The notes beneath the pieces are model-generated. The model did no database searches, was not told the DNA's origin, and worked only from the letters and a program-made list of their open reading frames with translations. This document shows, piece by piece, positions 35,208 to 44,434 of a stretch of 64,000 bases of DNA. The position numbers and the translations under genes were made by a program. Each line of letters starts with the position of its first letter. Position 1 is the first letter of the stretch. Source of the stretch: Collinsella aerofaciens (lineage in GTDB: Bacteria > Actinomycetota > Coriobacteriia > Coriobacteriales > Coriobacteriaceae); contig NZ_WQPL01000005.1 of NCBI RefSeq assembly GCF_018785245.1, positions 24,255 through 88,254 of the forward strand, read 5' to 3'.

Positions 35208-35241
35208 CCACTGCAAAAGGGGACAGGCTCTTTTGCAGTGG
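35208..35241. repeat. GGGACAG-type REP hairpin (copy 7)
   Basis: CCACTGCAAAAGGGGACAGG then CTCTTTTGCAGTGG. Perfect stem with its own sequence but the same GGGGACAGG core, showing the stem varies while the core stays. Confidence 0.85.
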
Positions 35242-35699
35242 CCTCAGGCGATTTGGGCGAATTGATACCAAAAATCTGTGTGAAAATTCAAATATTGTTG
35301 TCTGAACATCATGCTTCTAACCACCGATGGGTTTAAGATATTCTCATCAATTTGGTAGGATATTCATCCCGGTTAATGATCTACCGTTCATGGTCGTTTT
35401 CGACTGTTCGCAGGATGTTTACTCTTGAGCAAAATGTTGTGCAAATTAATCTAATGCCATTAAAAAATGATTGGCAACTAAATTACCAGTAGAAACAAAA
35501 AATAAATAGCGAATAAACGAAGGTAAATCTGAGAAAATGTCAAGAGAATTGAGAATTCGCTACAAAATTGTCGGTTTTGTTGCTCAGATGTTCAAACAAT
35601 CGTTACAATATGGATTACTAAACGTGCGCAATTACAGGTTGCGCAGATACGTTTGATAGTGAAAGAGCAAGATCGCGGTCTCTTGGGGAGGAGACATCG
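35242..35699 (+). promoter_or_regulatory. AT-rich leader of the pilus locus, with stem-loop
   Basis: About 460 bases without a gene, clearly more AT-rich than the chromosome around it. TTGCTC (about 35580) and TACAAT (35603-35608) could be a promoter. A stem-loop at 35620-35654 pairs AAACG-TGCGCAA with TTGCGCA-gata-CGTTT. The ribosome site GGGGAGGAG precedes the ATG at 35700. The unusual base composition suggests acquired DNA or a large regulatory region. Confidence 0.5.
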
Positions 35700-38600
35700 A
35701 TGAAAGCGAATTCAGACAAATCTAAGCAGAGTAATAAAGCGACGCGCCGTGTACTGGCAGGCGTTTTGTGCGGAGCCTCCGTGTTGAGCCTGGTACTGTC
35801 GCTCGTCATGCCCCCGATCTCGCAGGCCATTGCCAACGATGCCCAGGCGGGTGCAGCCGAGGAAACTGTGATGGGGGATTCCTCAAGTGAGCCCACTGAT
35901 GTAGACAACACTGCCAACGGGGATACCGAAAACCAGAATAGTGACGACACCGAGGGCGACGAGACTGGCGACGACGCTCTCGAGACGGCCCCGTTGTCTG
36001 ATGACACGGAAGCCGAGAGCGCTGCGCAGCCCGCGGATGATGGACAGTCTGTCTATAAGGTCGCTACTGTTGCAAATGAAGGTGAGGTTCCGGGACTTAA
36101 AAAAGATAAGGATGGGTACACGCTGCTGACGAGTGACGGAGACCTGACAGCGTACCTTGCCGCGGGGAACAAGCCCACACAGCTGCGTCTGGCTGCTGAT
36201 GTTAGTTCGAGCTCGCCGATCACCATCGAACAAGACACTACGATCGACCTTGCGGGTCACAAGCTTTATTACAGCAACGGTAACATTAACAAGGACGACA
36301 GAAATTCTGTTTGTACATTTATCACAATTAAAAGTGGCTTTACGCTAACTGTCGATGGTAAGGCGAATGACTCGCGGACTGAAGCTGCCAATGGTGATCC
36401 TGATCGGCCAGCAACGATGCAGTTCGATGATGAAAGTGTTCCACAATCACTCACATACTACGTAACTGAAAGCACGCCTAACAGTCTTGGTACAAGCGAA
36501 AAGACCTATCAGCACACTGTTACCAATTTCGGCGCTATCGTTGCATGCAAAGCGGGCTTTGTAAATCAAGTCATTTCCGTTCAGGAAGGCGGTACGCTCA
36601 ACCTTAAGGGTGGCATGATCACAACGCCTCGTACCCTGGGCTACGACGGTCACGTTATTTTCTCTCGGGGCACTGTCAATATTTCTGGCGGGTATGTCAC
36701 CAACGGTAACGGCGGCGGCTGGGGCGGTGGCATGTGCGTGACGGGCGCAAATGCCGAGCTCAAAATGACCAACGGCGTAATCGCTGCAAACAAGGCTGCT
36801 TCTGGCGGCGGTATCTATGCTGACAAAGGCGCCAAACTGAATTTTTCTGGTGGAGTTATTTCGGGTAACGCCACGTATGACGGCGTCTATAACGAAGGCG
36901 GGAGTCCCGGCAATGGCTATGGCGGCGGTGTCTTTACCAAAGGCGTCAACGTTAACATCAGTGGTTCGGCCAACATCACAAACAACCGTGTTGATTCGTA
37001 TATCAACGACTCGAACATTTATAACAAGGGCCTGCTTGGCGGCGGTGGCATTGCATCTGTTGACGGCGGCACACTAACCATGGAGGGCGGCTCCGTTACA
37101 GCTAACTACTCCAAAGAAGCCGGCGGCGGTATTTATGCCGGTTTCTGGGACAAAAAAATTCAGTTTACCATGACAGGTGGCACGATTGCGGGCAACGAAT
37201 CTCTTAACGGCGAGGGCGGCGGTTTGCGTATCGCTGGCGGCAACAACCCTGGTATGCAGGCGAAAATTGAAGCTAGCCCCAATAGCAAGATTTATATCAC
37301 GAATAACAAGACTATGACGGGCGTAGATTGTGAGCGTGGCGGCAAACGTGGCGGCGACTGGGGCGGTGGCGGTGTCTTTATCCAGAAGGGCGGCAGGCTC
37401 AATATTTTCAAGACGCTGATCACTAATAATCGCGCCGGTGGCTGGGGCGGTGGCGTCGGTGCTTGTCCTACGGGCGAGACAATCGTTTCGCACTCAAATG
37501 GCGCTGCTATCTATGACAACGCAGATAACGTTGATCAAGATGGCAAAAAGCTGCCAGACCTTGATCAAAATGAACATAAACATCCAGCGTTTCATTATTC
37601 CGCTGGCGGCGACAACAAAATTGAAGACCGCGATGAAGTAAATTACGTTACTCATCTCTTCCAAAATTCCGGTCATGAGGATTTCTTCTTGGTCCGTAAT
37701 AAGACTGGCGCGGATAAGACAATCGCTGTCGTTCTTGGCAAGATGCCCGGTGGCGGCTCGGCTGGCTGGAAGGGCACCCGCGATGGCAAAGAGATTAAGA
37801 TCGATGCCAACGGCGGCGCCGAGGCTAAGTGGATGTTCGGCCTTGAGGCCCATCCTACCAATCAGGCTAAAATTGATGCACAGTCAGCGGCTACGACCAT
37901 CATCAGCGGTAACTACTCTTACACCCACGGCGGCGGCATCATGACCAACGGCGACCTCATCGTCGGTGAGGTTACTTCCCTGGATGTGTATCCTGCAATC
38001 AAGGTCAAGGCTAACAAGGTCCTCATGAAGGACGGCAAACCGCAAGGCCTCACGGGCCACGGCTATAAGTTCAAGCTGTTGGGTAAAGCCGCCGATTCAG
38101 CTGGGGAGCCGTATTGGAATACGGACGGCACGCTTAACGAAAACGGGTGTGAGGCGACGCCCACGGTCAACGTTAATGAAGAAAACGGAGAGATTCTCAT
38201 TGACACGGGCGCGAACTACCAGTCGGGCAATTACGACCTCTACCTTGTTGAAGTCCCTATCAATGAGGAAGGCACGACCTTTGATAAGGCCATTTACAAA
38301 ATACATATAAAGGTTGGTACGACACCAGTTAATACGACCAAGCTCTTGGGGATCGATATTAATCGTTATGGAGTTGATAAGAGCGCTTCCACAGTATCCG
38401 TTAAAAGGAAAGGCGCAGCGGACTTCACCGAGTGTAAATCTCTTGAGTTCTATAACTGGAGTGTAGATCCGAATGACAGTACAATCTCGACCGTAGAAAT
38501 CGGCAACAGCTCCAAACCTGCGTTTACGAACGAGCTCCCGCCCTACCAGACCTCGGGCACTTGGACACCTCAGGTGACCAAGAAGGTCGACGGTGGCGAG

Positions 38601-39119
38601 ATGAAGAGGTTCAAGTTCGAGTTGTACACCAAGGATGCCAGTGGCAATGAGAAGGTGCTCAATACCCAATACACTAGTAAGGGGACGGGCAATGAGGCAA
38701 CGGTGACGTTTGCTGAGCAGACAATTGGCCCACTTGGCGTCAAAGATCTCACTGAAGGCAAAGCAACAGTCACCTACTATATCCGTGAATGTGCCGCCAA
38801 CGAGAACGAAGGCACCGAGCACGAAGGCTACAAGAACGACACCAAGACCTTCAAGGTTGTGGTGACGGCTCAAGACGACGGCAAAGGTAACCTGGCCTGC
38901 ACGCCGGCCTACTACGAGGTCGGCGCCAACGGTAATGAGAGCACGAGTTCAACCTCCACCCCCACCTTTACCAACACCTACTCCACCACTCTGCCCCTTT
39001 CTGGTATGTCGGGCGTCACTCTGACGTACCTTGCCGGCGCGGCGGTGCTTTGCGCTGCTGCGGCCTGGATGCACATTCGTCGCAAGGCGAATGCGAAGGG
39101 GGGCGAGCGTCGTGAATAA
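35700..39119 (+). CDS. Large sortase-anchored beta-helix pilus adhesin
   Basis: 1139 residues, probably the tip adhesin of a sortase-built pilus. A signal peptide (TRRVLAGVLCGASVLSLVLS, residues about 15-45) is followed by an acidic Ser/Thr/Asp-rich stretch to about residue 120. A right-handed beta-helix with many GGGI/GGGM turns (GNGGGWGGGMCV, SGGGIYADKG, EAGGGIYAG) covers about residues 320-620. Two pilin-type isopeptide domains (FctA/Spy0128-like) lie at about 770-900 and 935-1090. The anchor is LPLSG near residue 1098, then a membrane helix and a basic tail (IRRKAN). The next gene overlaps by 8 bases. Base composition is lower in GC than the second pilin gene. The receptor is unknown. Confidence 0.88.
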   Translation: MKANSDKSKQSNKATRRVLAGVLCGASVLSLVLSLVMPPISQAIANDAQAGAAEETVMGDSSSEPTDVDNTANGDTENQNSDDTEGDETGDDALETAPLSDDTEAESAAQPADDGQSVYKVATVANEGEVPGLKKDKDGYTLLTSDGDLTAYLAAGNKPTQLRLAADVSSSSPITIEQDTTIDLAGHKLYYSNGNINKDDRNSVCTFITIKSGFTLTVDGKANDSRTEAANGDPDRPATMQFDDESVPQSLTYYVTESTPNSLGTSEKTYQHTVTNFGAIVACKAGFVNQVISVQEGGTLNLKGGMITTPRTLGYDGHVIFSRGTVNISGGYVTNGNGGGWGGGMCVTGANAELKMTNGVIAANKAASGGGIYADKGAKLNFSGGVISGNATYDGVYNEGGSPGNGYGGGVFTKGVNVNISGSANITNNRVDSYINDSNIYNKGLLGGGGIASVDGGTLTMEGGSVTANYSKEAGGGIYAGFWDKKIQFTMTGGTIAGNESLNGEGGGLRIAGGNNPGMQAKIEASPNSKIYITNNKTMTGVDCERGGKRGGDWGGGGVFIQKGGRLNIFKTLITNNRAGGWGGGVGACPTGETIVSHSNGAAIYDNADNVDQDGKKLPDLDQNEHKHPAFHYSAGGDNKIEDRDEVNYVTHLFQNSGHEDFFLVRNKTGADKTIAVVLGKMPGGGSAGWKGTRDGKEIKIDANGGAEAKWMFGLEAHPTNQAKIDAQSAATTIISGNYSYTHGGGIMTNGDLIVGEVTSLDVYPAIKVKANKVLMKDGKPQGLTGHGYKFKLLGKAADSAGEPYWNTDGTLNENGCEATPTVNVNEENGEILIDTGANYQSGNYDLYLVEVPINEEGTTFDKAIYKIHIKVGTTPVNTTKLLGIDINRYGVDKSASTVSVKRKGAADFTECKSLEFYNWSVDPNDSTISTVEIGNSSKPAFTNELPPYQTSGTWTPQVTKKVDGGEMKRFKFELYTKDASGNEKVLNTQYTSKGTGNEATVTFAEQTIGPLGVKDLTEGKATVTYYIRECAANENEGTEHEGYKNDTKTFKVVVTAQDDGKGNLACTPAYYEVGANGNESTSSTSTPTFTNTYSTTLPLSGMSGVTLTYLAGAAVLCAAAAWMHIRRKANAKGGERRE

Positions 39120-40776
39120 GAGAGTTTGCTCCTTCCCGATCTTGTTTGCGCTGCTTGCCCTCCTGATCGGCACCTGCGCGGTTGTGTTCCCCGCATCCGC
39201 GCAGGCCGCGCCGACCTCGACCGGTTCCATCACGGTGAGCGGCACCGTGGCGCGCAGCTACGACGCCTGCCAGATCTTTAGTGCCAACGTCGTCGACGGC
39301 GACAGCGACGCCAAGATCGCCACCGACCTCGCCTGGGCAAGCGACGCCGTGCGCGACGCCGCGCTGCCTGTGCTGCACAGCGCCGGCATGCCCAAATCCC
39401 AGACCACCGCGCAGGAAGCTGCCGAGTGGCTCAACACCGATTCCCACCTTACGAGCGCGCTGAGCGCACAGCTCGCTCGTTCCCTCCAGAGCTCTGGCGC
39501 CGTGCCCGTGGCCCTCAATGCGGGCACGGCGGCCGAGCTGCCCTGTGGCTACTGGCTCATCGTCGCCGACGACGAAGCCATTTCCCAGAACGAGGCCGGC
39601 ACCGCGCCGATCATGGCGCTGGTGGGCGGCAGCGCCGTCACCGTCAAGCCCAAGGCGGCGACCCCCAAGGTGTCCAAGCATGTGCTGGAGGACAGCGCCG
39701 CCGCATGGCAGAAGGCCGCCGACGCCACGGTCGCCGACGACCTGTACTGGCGCCTCTCTGCCACGGTCCCGGCGGGTCTTACCGCCTACGACACCTATAC
39801 GGTGCGGTTCGTCGACACCATGAGCGCGGGGCTCGACCCCTCCAAGGTGGCCGCGAGCATGCGCGTGTACGTGGCGGCGGGCGCGGACGGCGGCTTTGAC
39901 GCCGTCCAGACCGGCAAGGACGGCCGCGCCGGCACCGAGCCCGCGAAGGGCTGGACCGACATCACGGCCCAGTGCAGGGTCTCGGCCGACGGTAAGACCT
40001 TCACCGTGCACACCGGCGACCTCATCGCCGCGCTCGGCGGGGCCGACGCCTTTACCGCGGGCGCCCGCGTGGTCGCCGTGTACAACGCGCCGCTCAACAG
40101 CGCGTGCAACCATGGCATCGCGAAGGGCAACCCCAACGAGGTCTACCTGCGCTACCCGCGCTCTCCCTTTGCCGACCAGTCCGGCGACGCCGGCTTCACC
40201 CGCACGCCGAGTGACGATGCGTGCGCCTACACCTGGGATCTCGCGCTCACCAAGCGCGGCAGCGACGGCGACAAGCCGCTCGCCGGGGCGGTCCTGAGCA
40301 TCACCGATGACCGCGGCCGCACACTGGCGGCCGACGGCACGTGGAATGCGGAGGGCAAGGCCACCGTTACCACGGGCGAGGACGGCCGCGTGACCGTCTC
40401 GGGCGTGGACTCGGGCAAGCTGGAGGTCCGCGAGCTCAAGGCACCCAAGGGCTACACCGCCTTTGAGGGCACGCGCTCCGTGACGGTCAAGGCCGAGGGC
40501 CTGGACGTCGACCAAGTGGCCGCCGCCAAGCCCAAGCTCACCATCACGGCCGAGTCGCCCCTGCGCGCCGACAGCGCGGACGGGTCGATGGGCAGCCTGG
40601 AGGCGTCGCTCATCAACACGCCCACCGGCACACCCCCTAGCATTACCACCGGAGGCTTTATGCCCTCGACTGGCGATATGGCAATGTACGCCGCGGCCGC
40701 CGCAGCGGTCGCCGGAGCCGCGCTCATCGTGGTCGCGCTCCTGGTCAAGCGGGGAGGTGGCAGCCATAAAGAGTAG
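39112..40776 (+). CDS. Sortase-anchored pilin subunit (GTG start, overlaps adhesin gene)
   Basis: 554 residues from the GTG at 39112, 8 bases inside the end of the adhesin gene, with AAGGGGGGCGAGC before it. Signal peptide: RVCSFPILFALLALLIGTCA, cut near ASAQA. A pilin domain with Lys in TPKVSKHVLEDS (isopeptide donor candidate) and YTVRFVDTMSAGLD spans about 170-370. A Cna_B domain spans about 380-470, with the Glu motif LEVRELKAPKGY. The anchor is MPSTG at about 517, then a membrane helix and KRGGGSHKE. The gene is much richer in G and C than the pilin genes on both sides, so it may have a different origin. It is probably a minor or basal pilin. Confidence 0.85.
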   Translation: MNKRVCSFPILFALLALLIGTCAVVFPASAQAAPTSTGSITVSGTVARSYDACQIFSANVVDGDSDAKIATDLAWASDAVRDAALPVLHSAGMPKSQTTAQEAAEWLNTDSHLTSALSAQLARSLQSSGAVPVALNAGTAAELPCGYWLIVADDEAISQNEAGTAPIMALVGGSAVTVKPKAATPKVSKHVLEDSAAAWQKAADATVADDLYWRLSATVPAGLTAYDTYTVRFVDTMSAGLDPSKVAASMRVYVAAGADGGFDAVQTGKDGRAGTEPAKGWTDITAQCRVSADGKTFTVHTGDLIAALGGADAFTAGARVVAVYNAPLNSACNHGIAKGNPNEVYLRYPRSPFADQSGDAGFTRTPSDDACAYTWDLALTKRGSDGDKPLAGAVLSITDDRGRTLAADGTWNAEGKATVTTGEDGRVTVSGVDSGKLEVRELKAPKGYTAFEGTRSVTVKAEGLDVDQVAAAKPKLTITAESPLRADSADGSMGSLEASLINTPTGTPPSITTGGFMPSTGDMAMYAAAAAAVAGAALIVVALLVKRGGGSHKE

Positions 40777-40884
40777 CTGGCAGCCCCACAGAGAGCGGGG
40801 CGAGACGTAGCGAAGCAGATGCTAAGACACAGACAGACGATGACCGATCGAATGAGAATCAAACGGAAAACGGAGGAAAAGAAG

Positions 40885-42651
40885 ATGAGCATGAACAAGA
40901 ACATCGCACGCCTGGCAGTGACAGCAGGCCTCACGGCGGCGTTGAGCTTCGGCGGTGTGATGGCCCCGGTGACCATGGCGTTTGCTGAGGGTACGCCTGT
41001 GGCTACGGAGAAAGGCGACGTTACTATTAGGGAGGATACCTACACGGATACGACTTTCAAGGGTATCCAGATTTTCAAGGCAACGGTCACGCAGGATAAT
41101 AAGGACAACGCTTGGAATGGTCCCAAGACGCTTTCTGATATCACGTGGGCGTCATCTGATGCCGAAAGGGCTGTAAAGGGCGTATTTGCTGATGCGATCG
41201 ATAAGCCTGTCGATACTGCTACTGCGCAGGATTGGGCAGATTACATTACGAAAAAAGCTGGCGATAACGTTGGCGAGGGAGTAAAGGTCGATGCCGGTAG
41301 CACACTCGACAAAATCGCCAAAGCCTTGGAGGAAGTTGCCACAACTAACGAGAGCACTGGCTGGAAGACTTCGACCGATGGTAAATTCAACAATCTGCCC
41401 GCTGGTTACTGGCTCTTTGTGACCGCTCAGGTCGGTTCGACTAAGGACGCTAATAAGACCAACGGTAATGAAGACGCGTTCACCTCGCCGATCTTTACCA
41501 TCGTCGGCGGCGCCAATGTAAATGCGGAGCCCAAGAAGGACGTCCCCAATGTCACCAAGGCCATCAAGGACGACAAGGACGACAAGTGGGTTACGGACGA
41601 CAACAAAACTGTTTTCCAAGCTGCAAACAAGGCAGCTGACTCCGCTGCTGGTCAGCTGGTTGAGTATCAGCTTGCCGGTACTGTCGCGAGCAACATCAAC
41701 ACGTACAATAAGTACTTCTACGCCTTCACGGACGAGCTTCCTCTCACGATGGTTCCAGAGCTTGGCAATGACAACAAGCCCGTTGTCGAGGTTAAAATTG
41801 GCGAGAGCATCGTTAGTCCCGATTCCTATACAGTGTCCTACAATACGGATGACGGCAAGAATACCCTGTCCGTCTCTTTCGATAATCTGAAAGAAGCCAA
41901 GGATTCCAGCAACAATGCCATTACCGTTAACGGCGATTCGAAGGTCTATGTGAATTACAAGGCCAAGCTTGATCCTACGAAGATTTCGGCGGGCATGCTC
42001 GGTAAAGCACAAGAGAACAAGGTCAAACTGACCTATTCCAACAACCCGCATTCCGAGGGTACCGAGGGTACGGGAACCACGGTTGAACACCCTGCCTACG
42101 ACTACACCTACGGCATCGATGTCACCAAGGTGGGCTCCGATGACGATACTAAGGGGCTCAAGGACGTTCAGTTCACGCTGCAGGAGAAAGACTCCGACAA
42201 ATTTATCAAGGCCGACGGTACCACGACGACAGATAAAGATGCCGCAATACTGACCACCAACAACGAAGGTAAGATCAACGTTGTCGGTCTCGATGAGGGC
42301 ACCTACATCCTTAAAGAGGTAACTCCGGCGCCTGGTTACAATAACTCTGCCTCCAATGGTGTCACGTTTACTATTGCCCGCGGCACGCTTAAGCAGGATG
42401 GCTCCGAAGTGAAACCGGACAAGGGTTCTGCCAACGTTACTGCTGCTGACGGTGTTATAAAGGCCGATTCTGCCGCCGTATCTACCGGTAAGCTCAGCTT
42501 CACCATCGTCGACCAGAAGGGCACCGGCCTCCCGCTGACCGGTCTCAACGGCGTGACCTTCACTTGGATCGCTGGTGGCGCGGTGCTGTGCATCGGCGTG
42601 GCGCACCTCATCCGCAGCCGTAAGCAGGCTGAGGAGTCCGAGCAGGAGTAA
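40885..42651 (+). CDS. Major pilin backbone subunit with LPLTG anchor
   Basis: 588 residues from the ATG at 40885, with CGGAGG 8 bases upstream. Signal peptide with cleavage near TMAFA. An N-terminal domain is followed by a pilin motif-like Lys segment (EPKKDVPNVTKAIKDDKD) near residue 215, then a fimbrial isopeptide domain (YFYAFTDELPLTMVPELG). A Cna_B domain spans about 410-530 with the E-box LDEGTYILKEVTPAPGYN. The sorting signal is LPLTG near residue 549, then a membrane helix and a basic tail. Polymerised by the class C sortase encoded 0.7 kb downstream. Lower GC than the preceding gene. Confidence 0.88.
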   Translation: MSMNKNIARLAVTAGLTAALSFGGVMAPVTMAFAEGTPVATEKGDVTIREDTYTDTTFKGIQIFKATVTQDNKDNAWNGPKTLSDITWASSDAERAVKGVFADAIDKPVDTATAQDWADYITKKAGDNVGEGVKVDAGSTLDKIAKALEEVATTNESTGWKTSTDGKFNNLPAGYWLFVTAQVGSTKDANKTNGNEDAFTSPIFTIVGGANVNAEPKKDVPNVTKAIKDDKDDKWVTDDNKTVFQAANKAADSAAGQLVEYQLAGTVASNINTYNKYFYAFTDELPLTMVPELGNDNKPVVEVKIGESIVSPDSYTVSYNTDDGKNTLSVSFDNLKEAKDSSNNAITVNGDSKVYVNYKAKLDPTKISAGMLGKAQENKVKLTYSNNPHSEGTEGTGTTVEHPAYDYTYGIDVTKVGSDDDTKGLKDVQFTLQEKDSDKFIKADGTTTTDKDAAILTTNNEGKINVVGLDEGTYILKEVTPAPGYNNSASNGVTFTIARGTLKQDGSEVKPDKGSANVTAADGVIKADSAAVSTGKLSFTIVDQKGTGLPLTGLNGVTFTWIAGGAVLCIGVAHLIRSRKQAEESEQE

Positions 42652-42751
42652 CGCTCACTCACCCATCCCTTTGGCAGGTGGGATGTGATGGCCATGAGAC
42701 TTGCGGACACTTTTCTCGTCCATCCACGTTCTTGCTTTGCCATTCTCTTTT

Positions 42752-42790
42752 CGGGGCAGACTCCGCGCTGGAGTTTGCCCCGTTCTTTTT
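42752..42790 (+). terminator. Terminator after the major pilin gene
   Basis: CGGGGCAGACTCC / GGAGTTTGCCCCG with loop GCGCT and a T run. The gap 42652-42957 (306 bases) otherwise holds no gene I can support. Confidence 0.8.
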
Positions 42791-42957
42791 GAACAGCGCA
42801 GCCGGGGCGCCGTCGCTCGTATGATCGAGCGTATGATTAGCGAACAAATGTTTGCAAATATTGCGTTTACCAGCTGTAAGTGCGAGTGCTCGCAGTAAAA
42901 TACCCTTGCGACGCATTCCGTGCGCGGGCGGCCGACGACTCGATCGGAGGTCCCCAA

Positions 42958-43110
42958 ATGCTGAAATTCCTTAACGCGCTCGCCGCCCTCGCGGCGGTAG
43001 GCTCGTTCGTCATCGCGTTTCTTGACTCGTATGAGGTTCGGTTTAAGGTCCGTAGGCGCACGCGCGGTGCGGACGGTAGAAGGCATTTGCGCTGCAACAA
43101 GCGCAAATAA
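42958..43110 (+). CDS. Small single-pass membrane protein in the pilus locus
   Basis: 50 residues from the ATG at 42958, which has a strong ribosome site (CGGAGG, 7-12 bases upstream). One hydrophobic segment, LKFLNALAALAAVGSFVIAF (residues about 2-21), is followed by a very basic tail (FKVRRRTRGADGRRHLRCNK). It is followed at once by a clear terminator, so it is a transcribed unit. No family is recognised. Between the pilins and the sortase, it may assist pilus assembly, or be an unrelated small peptide such as a type I toxin. The basic tail argues for a cytoplasmic C-terminus. Confidence 0.6.
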   Translation: MLKFLNALAALAAVGSFVIAFLDSYEVRFKVRRRTRGADGRRHLRCNKRK

Positions 43111-43111
43111 G

Positions 43112-43142
43112 AATGCCCGGGGTTAGAGGCCCGGGCATTTAA
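43112..43142 (+). terminator. Terminator of the small membrane protein gene
   Basis: AATGCCCGGG / CCCGGGCATT with loop GTTAGAGG, immediately after the stop codon. Confidence 0.85.
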
Positions 43143-43372
43143 CAAAACCAGAAAACTAGGCCGCCCGCGCTTTCGAACACTTACGCGGGATGCGTCGTTT
43201 TCTATTGCCATTGTATCCCGAATCGCCCAGCCGATTCGGGATATTTTGAAAACTCAAATGCGGGCCCATACTTGCACTGCGCAATGCTGCCAGGCTGCGT
43301 TGCGCAGCGCATGAGCTCGCTAATCGGCTATTATTTGTTCAGACAACTTGAGTTGTAGAGGAGTGACCGGCG

Positions 43373-44311
43373 ATGGTGCAGGGCGCCAAACATATGAAGA
43401 GCAGTAACGCCGCGGACAACGGCGGCTCAAGCCCTCAGCCCAAACCTCAACCAAAGCCCAAGCGCCGTCGCAAGCGACTGCCGCGCTGGGCCGACCGGCT
43501 CATCACCATCGTCATCATCCTTATTGGCGTGGGCCTTATGACCTGGCCGTGGATCTTGGACCGGCTCGAGGCCTCGGGCGTGTTCAACCAGATCAGCACC
43601 GTGTCCAGCACCGTGGACGCGCTGTCTGCCGAGGAGCGCGAGCGCATCCTGCTCCAGGCGCGCTCCTTTAACGAACAGCTGGCGGGCGAGGCCACTGAGC
43701 TTCCCGCCGACCAGATCGAGCCCTATGCCCAGCAGCTCATCTTTGACCGCGACCCCATGATGAGCTGGGTCGAGATTCCCTCCATCGACGTGAGCATGCC
43801 CATCTACCACGGCACGAGCGAGGAGGTCCTCATGGCGGGCGTCGGCCACCTGGAGGGCACGAGCCTGCCGGTGGGGGGCGCCTCGACGCATTGCGTGCTC
43901 ACCGCGCACTCGGGCATGCACAACCTGAGCATGTTCGACGACATCCATTCGCTGGAGCCCGGCGACCTGGTGCTGCTGCACACCATGAGCAAGACGCTCG
44001 CCTACAAGATGGTGGACTCCGAGGTGGTGCTGCCCGAGGAGATGGAGTCGCTGACCATCGAGCCCGGCGCCGACAAGGTGACGCTCGTCACCTGCACGCC
44101 CTATGGCGTGAACGACCATCGCCTGCTGGTGCACTGCGTGCGCACCAAGTACAACAAGAAGGACGCCGACAAGCAAAAGTCGCTGGCCGGCCGCCACTGG
44201 GGCAAGCGCGAGTTTGCCGTGCTCATCGTGGTCGTGGCCATTGTGCTGTTGCTGCTGGACATCGTGATCCACGCGATCCGCAAGCGCCGCAAGGCCAAGG
44301 TCTCGGCATAA
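43373..44311 (+). CDS. Class C (pilus-assembling) sortase
   Basis: 312 residues from the ATG at 43373 (GAGGAG upstream). A basic, Pro/Gln/Lys-rich cytoplasmic N-terminus is followed by a membrane helix (LITIVIILIGVGLMTWPWIL), the catalytic domain and a second membrane helix near the C-terminus (FAVLIVVVAIVLLLLDIVIH), the two-helix layout of class C. Catalytic residues: His179 (TAHSG), Cys241 (TLVTCTPYG), Arg250 (NDHRLLV). FDRDPMM near residue 125 is placed where class C enzymes have the lid Asp-Pro. It joins pilin subunits through Lys and cleaves the LPLTG, LPLSG and MPSTG signals of the preceding genes. Confidence 0.94.
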   Translation: MVQGAKHMKSSNAADNGGSSPQPKPQPKPKRRRKRLPRWADRLITIVIILIGVGLMTWPWILDRLEASGVFNQISTVSSTVDALSAEERERILLQARSFNEQLAGEATELPADQIEPYAQQLIFDRDPMMSWVEIPSIDVSMPIYHGTSEEVLMAGVGHLEGTSLPVGGASTHCVLTAHSGMHNLSMFDDIHSLEPGDLVLLHTMSKTLAYKMVDSEVVLPEEMESLTIEPGADKVTLVTCTPYGVNDHRLLVHCVRTKYNKKDADKQKSLAGRHWGKREFAVLIVVVAIVLLLLDIVIHAIRKRRKAKVSA

Positions 44312-44325
44312 GACATTCTCCAGAA

Positions 44326-44358
44326 CCACCACAATGGGGACAGGCACCTTTGTGGTGG
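44326..44358. repeat. GGGACAG-type REP hairpin (copy 8)
   Basis: CCACCACAATGGGGACAGG followed by CACCTTTGTGGTGG, 14 bases after the sortase stop. Adjacent to a 65-bp palindrome. Confidence 0.85.
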
Positions 44359-44369
44359 TCGGGGCTTCT

Positions 44370-44434
44370 AAACCATCACAACATTCGATGAAAATTGCGA
44401 TTTTGACGATAAGCGTCGAATGTTGTGATGCTTT
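44370..44434. repeat. 65-bp palindrome, subtype B (copy 4 of 4)
   Basis: Same 19-base arms, one mismatch in the right arm, and a subtype B centre like that at 34157. REP copy 8 lies 11 bases upstream; at 34157-34284 the two element types are also neighbours. Confidence 0.88.

Noticed and set aside
35700-39119. Polymorphic outer membrane protein or autotransporter, because of the GGGI repeats
   Set aside because: The protein has a Gram-positive sorting signal (LPLSG, membrane helix, basic tail) and pilin isopeptide domains, and lies in a sortase locus; the repeats only show a beta-helix.
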